Positions 57,658 through 64,000 of a stretch of 64,000 nt of DNA are shown here, one piece after another. The DNA comes from Dactylosporangium roseum (GTDB lineage: Bacteria > Actinomycetota > Actinomycetes > Mycobacteriales > Micromonosporaceae). The number at the start of each line of letters is the position of its first letter. The stretch's first letter is position 1. The notes under the pieces were generated by a model that saw only the letters and a list, made by a program, of their open reading frames with translations, was not told the DNA's origin and did not search any database. Both the position numbers and the translations under genes were made by a program. The stretch covers positions 1,851,001-1,915,000 of the forward strand of contig NZ_CP073721.1 in assembly GCF_025264685.1 (NCBI RefSeq), read 5' to 3'.

Positions 57658-59802
57658 CTAGTTGCCCGTCGTGCTGCCGGTGATCTCGCCGACCTTGACG
57701 AGCGATGCGTGGGCAGCCGCGACCACATTGTCGACCGTGAACCCGAACTGCTCGAACAGCACCGTGTGGGGGGCGCTGGCGCCGTAGTGCTCGATACTGA
57801 CCGCCTCGCCGCATTCGCCGAGGTACCACTGCCAGGACATCGCGATCCCGGCCTCGACGCTGACCTTGGCCACCCGGCAGCCGGTCGGCAGCACATGCTG
57901 GCGGTACGCCAGGTCCTGCTCGAAGAACCACTCCACGCACGGCATGGAGACCACGCGCGTCGGCCGGCCCTCCTCCTCGAGCTTCTTCTGCGCCCCGATG
58001 GCCAACTGGACCTCGGAGCCGGTGGCCACGATGATCACCTGGGGCTGTCCGTTGGACGCGTCCTTGAGGATGTAGCCGCCCTTGCTGACGTTGTCCGCCG
58101 AGGCGTACTCCGTGCGGTCGAGGACCGGCAGGTTCTGCCGGGTCAGCGCCAGCGCCACCGGCTGGTCCCGCCGCTCCAGCGCCGCCTTCCACGCCTGCGC
58201 CGTCTCGTTGGCGTCGGCGGGGCGGACCACGGCGAGACCGGGGATCGCGCGCAGGGCCGTCAGGTGCTCGATCGGCTGGTGGGTCGGGCCGTCCTCGCCG
58301 AGGCCGATCGAGTCGTGCGTCCACACGTAGACGACGGGCAGCTTCATCAGCGCGGCGAGCCGCACCGACGGGCGCATGTAGTCGGAGAAGACCAGGAACG
58401 TGCCGCCGTACGGCCGGGTCGGCCCGTGCAGCTTGATGCCGTTGAGGATCGCGCCCATGCCGTGCTCGCGGATGCCGAAGTGCAGCGTCCGGCCGTACTC
58501 GTTGCCGGGGAACGCCTTCGTGGCGTGCTCGGACGGCAGGAAGGAGGGCTCGCCCTCCATCGTCGTGTTGTTGCTCTCGGCCAGGTCGGCGGAGCCGCCC
58601 CACAGCTCCGGCAGGACCGGCGCGAGCGCGGTGAGGGTGTCGCCGGACGCCTTGCGGGTCGCGATGCCCTTCTCGCTCGGCGGGAACTCCGGCAGCGCCT
58701 TCTCCCAGCCGGCCGGCAGGTGCCCGGAGTAGAGCCGGTCCAGCAGCGCGACGCGATCGGCGTTGTTCTGCCGCCAGGCCTGGTACTTCTTCTCCCACTC
58801 CTCGCGCCCGGCGCGGCCGCGCTCGATGGCGGCGCGGGTGTGCGTGAGGACCTCGCCGGCGACCTCGAACGACTGCTGGGGGTCGAAGCCGAGGATCTGC
58901 TTGGTGGCCGCGACCTCCTCGGCGCCGAGCGCCGAGCCGTGGATCTTGCCGGTGTTCTGCTTCTTCGGGGCGGGCCAGCCGATGATCGTGCGCAGCGCGA
59001 TGAACGACGGGCGGGACGTCTCGGCCCGGGCGGCCAGCAGCGCCGCGTGCAGCGCCTCGACGTCCTCGCGGTAGACACCGTCGCCGGCGTCGTGCCCCTT
59101 GCGCCAGTCGACGGTCTGCACGTGGAAGCCGTAGGCCTCGTAACGCGCCGCCACGTCCTCGCTCTTGGCGACCCGGGTGTCGTCCTCGATCGAGATCTCG
59201 TTGTCGTCGTAGATGACGACGAGGTTGCCCAGCTTCTGGTGGCCGGCGAGCGCGCTGACCTCGTGGCTGATGCCCTCTTCGATGTCGCCGTCGGAGCAGA
59301 TCACGTAGACGTAGTGGTCGAAGGGGCTCTCGCCGAACGGCGGCTCCGGGTCGAAAAGGCCGCGCTCCCGGCGGGCGGCCATCGCCATGCCCACCGCGTT
59401 GCCGATGCCCTGGCCGAGCGGCCCGGTCGTGGTTTCGACACCCGCCGTGTGGCCGTGCTCCGGGTGACCGGGGGTGAGCGAGCCCCACTGCCGCAGCGAC
59501 CGCAGATCGTCGAGGCTCAGCCCGTAGCCGGCGAGGTAGAGCTGGATATACAGGGTCAGGCTCGAGTGGCCGGCGGAGAGCACGAACCGGTCGCGACCGA
59601 TCCAGTCCGGATCGGTGGGGTCGTGCCTCATGACCTTCTGGAACAACAGATACGCCGCAGGGGCCAGGCTCATGGCCGTCCCCGGATGGCCGTTGTTCGA
59701 TTTCTCGACGGCGTCCATCGCCAGGACCCGGACCGTGTCGACCGCCCGCCGGTCGACGTCGGACCAGGAAAGCTCGGGACCCTTGCCCTCTTCAACGCTC
59801 AC
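57658..59802 (-). CDS. tkt: Transketolase
   Basis: 714-aa thiamine-diphosphate enzyme of the pentose phosphate path. Motifs: SNNGHPGTAMSLAPAAYLLF, LSAGHSSLTLYIQLYLAGYG, CSDGDIEEGISHEVSALAGH (metal/ThDP site), FGIREHGMGAILNGIKLHG and TGSEVQLAIGAQKKLEEEG. GTG 59802 is the start (VSVEEGKGPELSWSDVD). First gene of the minus-strand pentose phosphate operon; divergent from ctaB. Confidence 0.97.
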   Translation of the reverse strand: MSVEEGKGPELSWSDVDRRAVDTVRVLAMDAVEKSNNGHPGTAMSLAPAAYLLFQKVMRHDPTDPDWIGRDRFVLSAGHSSLTLYIQLYLAGYGLSLDDLRSLRQWGSLTPGHPEHGHTAGVETTTGPLGQGIGNAVGMAMAARRERGLFDPEPPFGESPFDHYVYVICSDGDIEEGISHEVSALAGHQKLGNLVVIYDDNEISIEDDTRVAKSEDVAARYEAYGFHVQTVDWRKGHDAGDGVYREDVEALHAALLAARAETSRPSFIALRTIIGWPAPKKQNTGKIHGSALGAEEVAATKQILGFDPQQSFEVAGEVLTHTRAAIERGRAGREEWEKKYQAWRQNNADRVALLDRLYSGHLPAGWEKALPEFPPSEKGIATRKASGDTLTALAPVLPELWGGSADLAESNNTTMEGEPSFLPSEHATKAFPGNEYGRTLHFGIREHGMGAILNGIKLHGPTRPYGGTFLVFSDYMRPSVRLAALMKLPVVYVWTHDSIGLGEDGPTHQPIEHLTALRAIPGLAVVRPADANETAQAWKAALERRDQPVALALTRQNLPVLDRTEYASADNVSKGGYILKDASNGQPQVIIVATGSEVQLAIGAQKKLEEEGRPTRVVSMPCVEWFFEQDLAYRQHVLPTGCRVAKVSVEAGIAMSWQWYLGECGEAVSIEHYGASAPHTVLFEQFGFTVDNVVAAAHASLVKVGEITGSTTGN

Positions 59803-60210
59803 GACGGTGCTGCTCCTGTCGAACGGCGAGGTTGCGTATTTCCTCGAAGGGTTATCAGGTCGACCCTACCCACGATCGGGTACTGCCACGCGCGGTCGAC
59901 CATGTTTCGGACATCGGCGACACTGCCTGCGGCAACGGTAATCGATGGCCACACGCCCCAGCAGCGGCGCGCGTCTGCACGGATCCCCCGAAGCCGGTAG
60001 GAACCTTGATCGGTTCTGCTGTGCGCGAAATCGATCGGCCACCCGGCGGGCCGGGACCGGGCGGGTCCGCCGGCGGTGCTTCGCCGGCGCTCAGCCGGGG
60101 GTCAAGGTCTGGCCTGCGCACTTGCTGCTCTAGGATGCGAGGGCCTGCCGATCTTCGGTCAGGCGCCTCGCCAGGATTCCTTGTCACACGCCGGAAGGTG
60201 GCTATCCAGC
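59803..60210. promoter_or_regulatory. Divergent promoter region between tkt and ctaB
   Basis: About 408 bp without a gene, so it must carry the promoters of the pentose phosphate operon and of ctaB. Short dyads such as CCCACGATCGGG (59869) and GATCGGT/ATCGATC repeats near 59940-60040 are visible; no operator is assigned. Confidence 0.45.
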
Positions 60211-61200
60211 GTGACGCAGCTCGTCGACCGTGGTTCGGTCCCCCAGAGCGCGTCCGAGGCGGTCCGTCCCACGTCGGCAGGTGCCCTGGCCAGGGCACAG
60301 CAGGCGCAGGCGGCCGGTCGGCGCGCGAGTCTCTCCGCGGTTGTGAAGGCGTATGTCTCGCTCACCAAGCCGCGCATCATCGAGCTGCTGCTCGTCACCA
60401 CCGTCCCGGCGATGCTGCTGGCGGACCAGGGTCTGCCGTCGCTGTGGCTGATCCTGGTCGTCCTCGTGGGCGGCACGCTCGCGGCCGGCGCGGCCAACGC
60501 GCTGAACTGTTACATCGACCGCGACATCGACCAGGTGATGCGGCGCACGTCGCGCCGGCCCCTGGCGACGCACACCGTGTCGCCGCGCGCCGCCCTCGTG
60601 TTCGGTCTCACACTGGCCGTGTTGTCCACCGTGTTGATGGCGCTGTTCACCAACGCGCTCGCCACGCTGCTGACGGTCGGTGCGATCGCCTACTACGACC
60701 TCGTCTACACGTTGTGGCTGAAGCGCACGACGCCCGCCAACACCGTGTGGGGCGGCGCCTGCGGCGCGGCACCGGTGCTGATCGGCTGGGCCGCGGTCAC
60801 CGGCGGGCTGTCCTGGCCGGCCTGGGTCATGTTCGCCGTGGTCTTCCTCTGGCAGCCGCCGCACTTCTACGCCCTGGCCATCAAGTTCAAGGACGACTAC
60901 GCCAGGGCCGGCATCCCGATGCTGCCGGTCGTGGCGAGCATGCGGCGGGTCGGCCTCGAGACGGTCGTCTACAGTTGGCTCACCGTGCTCGCCTCGGTGG
61001 TGCTGTGGCCGCTCGGCATGACCCCGGTCTACGGCGTCGTCGCCGTGCTCGTCGGCGTGCTGCTGCTGCGCGAGGCGCACAAGCTGCACGGCCGGGCCCG
61101 GCGGGGCGAGGCGCTCAAGCCGATGCGGCTGTTCCACTGGTCCGTGACGTATCTGACGCTGCTGTTCGTGGCGATCGCGGTCGACGCGCTCATCCAGTGA
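60211..61200 (+). CDS. ctaB: Haem O synthase (protohaem IX farnesyltransferase)
   Basis: 329-aa membrane prenyltransferase that converts haem B to haem O for terminal oxidases. UbiA-type motifs: [40 protein letters not shown] (Asp-rich, with RRPLATH) and [20 protein letters not shown], about eight to nine helices. The 45 N-terminal residues are hydrophilic and Ala/Gln-rich. GTG 60211 sits behind GGAAGG at somewhat long spacing. Its product serves aa3-type oxidase; the gene opens a plus-strand run at the divergent tkt/ctaB border. Confidence 0.95.
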   Translation: MTQLVDRGSVPQSASEAVRPTSAGALARAQQAQAAGRRASLSAVVKAYVSLTKPRIIELLLVTTVPAMLLADQGLPSLWLILVVLVGGTLAAGAANALNCYIDRDIDQVMRRTSRRPLATHTVSPRAALVFGLTLAVLSTVLMALFTNALATLLTVGAIAYYDLVYTLWLKRTTPANTVWGGACGAAPVLIGWAAVTGGLSWPAWVMFAVVFLWQPPHFYALAIKFKDDYARAGIPMLPVVASMRRVGLETVVYSWLTVLASVVLWPLGMTPVYGVVAVLVGVLLLREAHKLHGRARRGEALKPMRLFHWSVTYLTLLFVAIAVDALIQ

Positions 61201-61511
61201 CCGAGCCTGTCCGGGGGTCTGCGAAGGTCCCGGAAGGGCTTCCGGCTAGGCCGGAAAAAGCTGCCGGAAATCCTGTCCTAAGCGAAAGTTAAGCCGGAAA
61301 CGCCCGAATTTCTTTGGTGCATTCGTTCCGTGCTGACGGACGTGAGACATCTCTCGCCGAATGCACGGTACGGGCGAGCCGATTATCCCGATTTAGCGGG
61401 ACATCGCCGGTCGAAATGCCTCGCGGCCAGGCTAAACCTGTCCGTAACCACGATCACAACCTGCCCGTGGACCACCCACACGTGTGCTTCCGCCCCTTTA
61501 TCGTGGCCGTC
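61201..61511 (+). promoter_or_regulatory. Structured, repeat-bearing leader region
   Basis: 311 bp without a gene. Heptamer GCCGGAA occurs three times (about 61250, 61263, 61293). Further on a 9-bp perfect inverted repeat (61317-61325 GTGCATTCG with 61358-61366) encloses a small hairpin TCCGT-GCTG-ACGGA. Local AT content is higher from 61280 to 61400. Probably the regulatory leader of the 61512 gene; no known riboswitch is matched. Confidence 0.4.
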
Positions 61512-61835
61512 ATGGCAGATGGTTCCGATACGACGATGACCCTGAGCCGCCCGGTGCCGGGCAGCCTGATCACCGGCATCAAGTCCTTCGCGGAGGACCA
61601 CGGCGGCGCCAAGGCGGTCATCGAGTACGTCGGCCGGCGCGGTGCCCGCATCGTGCTCGTCGGGGAGGACGGCGTCTGGGGCGACCAGTTCGCCGAGGGC
61701 ACGGACATCGCGCGTTCCGCCTGTGCGCAAGCCGGGGTCAAGATCGAAAACTCCTGGGAGCGTGAGCTCCTCGAGCAGATGCGGCCGAGCAACGACCTGT
61801 GGCGCTCGATGGGGCGGCGAACCCTCTCCCGCTAG
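61512..61835 (+). CDS. Conserved hypothetical protein, 107 aa
   Basis: Small soluble protein starting MADGSDTTMTLSRPVPGSLI, with IEYVGRRGARIVLVGEDGVW (a beta-turn-beta hydrophobic core) and EGTDIARSACAQAGVKIENS; the end RPSNDLWRSMGRRTLSR is basic. No signal peptide, membrane helix or motif. Codon use is ordinary for the window. ATG 61512 is chosen; the frame extends upstream to 61314 through the structured leader, which is not protein-like. The ATP-grasp gene starts 18 bp downstream. Confidence 0.75.
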   Translation: MADGSDTTMTLSRPVPGSLITGIKSFAEDHGGAKAVIEYVGRRGARIVLVGEDGVWGDQFAEGTDIARSACAQAGVKIENSWERELLEQMRPSNDLWRSMGRRTLSR

Positions 61836-61853
61836 GGTGCGTATCCTCGCTCA

Positions 61854-62747
61854 GTGCGTGCCGATCTTTCCAACACCTCCGCGACCCGGGCCGCCGCCCG
61901 GGTCGCTCTCGTTACCTGCGGCGAACTGCCCGGCCTCGACCCCGACGACCAGCCGCTGATCCCCGCGCTGGCCGCCCGTGGCGTCGCCGCGGAGCCGGTC
62001 GCGTGGGACACGCAGGTCGACTGGTCCGCCTTCGACCTGGCCGTCGTCCGCAGCACCTGGGACTACGCCAAGCGCCGCGACGAGTTCGTCGCCTGGGTCG
62101 ACCGGGTGCCACGCCTGGCCAACCCCGGTGACGTCATCGCCTGGAACACCGACAAACGCTATCTGCGCGAACTGGCGGACAAGGGCATCCCGATCGTGCC
62201 GACCGCCTGGGTCGAGCCCGGCGACGCCTGGAAGCCCGGCGCTGACGGCGAGATCGTGGTCAAGCCCGCCGTCAGCGCGGGCAGCGTCGACACCGGTCGC
62301 TACGACCTGGCGACCCAGGGGCGACTCGCGGCCGAGCACGTGACGCGGCTCCAGCGGTCCGGCCGGACCGTGATGGTCCAGCCCTACCTCGCCGACGTCG
62401 ACACCGCCGGGGAGACGGCGCTGCTCTACTTCGACGGTGAGTTCAGCCACGCCATCCGCAAGGGCGCCATGCTCACCGGGCCCGACGAGGGCGTCGAAAG
62501 CCTGTACCAGGTCGAGGAGATCACGCCGCGGATCCCCTCGGCGGCGGAGCTCGCGCTCGGCGCACGTGTGCTCGAGGCGCTGCCGGTGCCGGCCCGCGAT
62601 CTGCTGTACGCCCGGATCGACCTCCTGCCGGCGCCCGGCGGCCCGGTGGTCATCGAGGTCGAACTGACCGAGCCCTCGCTGTTCCTCGGCACCGCCGACG
62701 GCGCGCTCGACCGGCTCGTCGCGGCGATCGGACAGCGGCTGTCGTGA
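61854..62747 (+). CDS. ATP-grasp domain protein (RimK/cycloserine-ligase-like)
   Basis: 297-aa protein with the ATP-grasp plan: N-terminal Rossmann-like part (VALVTCGELPGLDPDDQPLI, FDLAVVRSTWDYAKRRDEFV, NTDKRYLRELADKGIPIVPT), a nucleotide-binding lysine strand EIVVKPAVSAGSVDTGRYDL, VMVQPYLADVDTAGETALLY and a metal-binding end VVIEVELTEPSLFL. Closest in plan to small ligases such as those for glutathione or cycloserine-type bonds; the acid and amine substrates are unknown. GTG 61854; its stop overlaps the uppP start (GTGA). Confidence 0.85.
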   Translation: MRADLSNTSATRAAARVALVTCGELPGLDPDDQPLIPALAARGVAAEPVAWDTQVDWSAFDLAVVRSTWDYAKRRDEFVAWVDRVPRLANPGDVIAWNTDKRYLRELADKGIPIVPTAWVEPGDAWKPGADGEIVVKPAVSAGSVDTGRYDLATQGRLAAEHVTRLQRSGRTVMVQPYLADVDTAGETALLYFDGEFSHAIRKGAMLTGPDEGVESLYQVEEITPRIPSAAELALGARVLEALPVPARDLLYARIDLLPAPGGPVVIEVELTEPSLFLGTADGALDRLVAAIGQRLS

Positions 62748-63577
62748 ACATCTTCGAAGCGATCCTGCTCGGCGCCGTCGAAGGGCTCACCGAGTTCCTG
62801 CCGATCTCCAGCACCGGCCACCTGACGATCCTGGAGAAGCTCCTCGGCTACACGATCAACGATCCCGACGTGACCGCGTTCACCGCGATCATCCAGAGCG
62901 GCGCCGTTCTCGCCACCACGATCTACCTGCGCCGGGACATCGCCCGGATCGTGCCCGCGTTCCTGCGCGGCCTGTTCAGCAAGGCGCGCCGCGACCGGGA
63001 CTACCGGTTCGGCTGGATGGTGATCATCGGCTCCATCCCGATCGCGATCGTCGGCCTGCTCTTCAAGGACCAGATCGAGACCACGCTGCGCAGCCTGTGG
63101 TTCGTCGGCAGCGCGCTCATCCTCTGGTCCGGCGTCATGTGGTTCGCCGACCGCGCCGCCACCCAGCAGCGCCACGAGCAGGACGTCACCTGGAAAGACA
63201 CGTTGATCATCGGTACCGCGCAGGCGCTCGCCCTGATCCCCGGCATCTCCCGGTCGGGCGCCACGATGTCCGCGGGCCTGCTGCGCGACTTCGACCGTGT
63301 CACGGTGACCCGGCTCTCGTTCTTCCTGTCCATCCCGGCCCTGCTGGCGGCCACCGTGCTCCAGGTCGCCGACGAGTACGACAACATCAGCACCGGCGTC
63401 GGCTGGCCGGCCACCATCACCGCGACGGTGGTCAGCGGTATCGTCGGCTATCTGGCGGTCGCCTGGCTGCTGAAGTTCGTCGCGCGGCACACGTATACCG
63501 TCTTCATCTGGTACCGCGTGATCCTCGGCACGATCGTCCTGCTGCTCGTCGGCACCGGGGCCATCGAGGCCACCTGA
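62744..63577 (+). CDS. uppP: Undecaprenyl-diphosphatase
   Basis: 277-aa membrane phosphatase that recycles undecaprenyl diphosphate to the lipid carrier for peptidoglycan and wall polymers. Both signature segments are present: LLGAVEGLTEFLPISSTGHL (active-site Glu region) and ALIPGISRSGATMSAGLLRD (Arg/Ser site). About eight helices. GTG 62744 is translationally coupled to the ATP-grasp gene, suggesting related roles at the membrane, though none is known. Confidence 0.96.
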   Translation: MNIFEAILLGAVEGLTEFLPISSTGHLTILEKLLGYTINDPDVTAFTAIIQSGAVLATTIYLRRDIARIVPAFLRGLFSKARRDRDYRFGWMVIIGSIPIAIVGLLFKDQIETTLRSLWFVGSALILWSGVMWFADRAATQQRHEQDVTWKDTLIIGTAQALALIPGISRSGATMSAGLLRDFDRVTVTRLSFFLSIPALLAATVLQVADEYDNISTGVGWPATITATVVSGIVGYLAVAWLLKFVARHTYTVFIWYRVILGTIVLLLVGTGAIEAT

Positions 63578-63614
63578 TCCTCAGGAAGACGCGGGCCGTG
63601 CCGATGAACGGAGC

Positions 63615-64000
63615 GTGAAGCGGCGCATCGGCACGGCCTTCGTGATCGCGGCCGCGGTCCTGGCCGGGGTCGCCGGCTGCGGAGTGCTGCCCGGTCTCGG
63701 CGGCTCCCCGGGCTCCTCGGGGCCGTCCGGAAGCCTCGGCAGCGGCAAGGTGCTCGACCTGCCGCAGAGGACGGTCTACTCCAAGGGCGACACCGTCGAC
63801 CCGTCCGCCGGCATCACGACCGGCCCACCGGTCCGCGGCCCGATCGCGTCCATCTCCCCGTTGCCGACCGTCACGCCGGCCCGCCCGACGCCGAGCCTCA
63901 GCCCCACCGAGTGCACCGGCATGCTCCGCCAGGGCGTCATCAACGGCCTGGACGTGACGCCGGGCACCACGTCGGCGACGGTGACCTGGTGGAACATCGG
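63615..64000 (+). CDS. Lipoprotein, cut by the window edge
   Basis: At least 128 residues, no stop in the window. GTG 63615 starts MKRRIGTAFVIAAAVLAGVA and the lipobox LAGVAGC marks lipid attachment at Cys 22. Gly/Ser linker, then KVLDLPQRTVYSKGDTVDPS, Pro/Thr/Ser-rich spacer (PLPTVTPARPTPSLSPTECT), and the start of a beta-sandwich domain DVTPGTTSATVTWW that looks like a fibronectin type III or similar fold. Function unknown. It follows uppP by 37 bp. Confidence 0.8.
   Translation, partial: MKRRIGTAFVIAAAVLAGVAGCGVLPGLGGSPGSSGPSGSLGSGKVLDLPQRTVYSKGDTVDPSAGITTGPPVRGPIASISPLPTVTPARPTPSLSPTECTGMLRQGVINGLDVTPGTTSATVTWWNI

Overview
The window is high-GC DNA with many GTG starts, short intergenic gaps and typical actinobacterial genes (Lsr2, RbpA, OpcA, the rapZ-yvcK-whiA cluster, tal-pgi-zwf-opcA). 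It looks like the chromosome of a filamentous actinomycete, most likely Micromonosporaceae. That family assignment is an inference from gene content and order, not from a marker-gene comparison. No rRNA, tRNA, CRISPR array, intact insertion sequence or prophage was seen.

Region 1 (1-8.2 kb) is accessory. It holds a 2.35 kb-codon secreted Rhs/YD-repeat polymorphic toxin ending in a Hint autoprotease and an HNH nuclease tip, then an adjacent gene that is probably its immunity protein. The toxin tip and the immunity gene are visibly poorer in GC than the Rhs body.

Region 2 (8.2-34.5 kb) is a mosaic of short, mostly independent transcription units. They include a Mug-type DNA glycosylase, a Rid-family protein, Lsr2, a pentapeptide-repeat protein, the HrpA helicase, an MFS transporter, cytochrome bd oxidase (cydAB) with a previously untracked small membrane ORF upstream, oxidoreductases, small unknown proteins, an NlpC/P60 cell-wall hydrolase, a P450, Ung and an MBL hydrolase. 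Two genes here look broken: a ChaA-type cation/proton antiporter with its middle deleted, and an N-terminally shortened YbaK/EbsC protein. Intergenic palindromic elements occur in this region and reappear elsewhere: two copies of one family (8.0 and 27.9 kb), two of a second (8.9 and 28.6 kb) and one of a third (38.9 kb).

Region 3 (34.5-51.2 kb) is mostly conserved core on the plus strand: rsgA, uvrA, two Rieske lipoproteins, uvrC, rapZ, yvcK, whiA, then the glycolytic run gap-pgk-tpiA with a strong intrinsic terminator, an orphan family-5 solute-binding lipoprotein, secG and rbpA. uvrA and uvrC share a promoter-like motif that fits the spacing of the RecA-independent (PafBC-type) DNA-damage promoter. 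uvrA carries an unusual Ala/Lys/Thr-rich C-terminal tail.

Region 4 (51.6-59.8 kb) is the minus-strand pentose-phosphate operon tkt-tal-pgi-zwf-opcA-pgl, convergent with secG-rbpA. Region 5 (60.2-64 kb) runs on the plus strand: ctaB (haem O synthase), a small unknown gene behind a structured leader, an ATP-grasp protein overlapping uppP, and the start of a lipoprotein gene cut by the window edge.

Functionally the core genes link central carbon flow (gap-pgk-tpiA, pentose phosphate, YvcK), cell-wall turnover (UppP, NlpC/P60, RapZ/YvcK), sporulation control (WhiA), respiration (CydAB, CtaB, Rieske proteins) and DNA repair (UvrA, UvrC, Ung, Mug). Start codons were chosen from visible ribosome-binding sites where possible.
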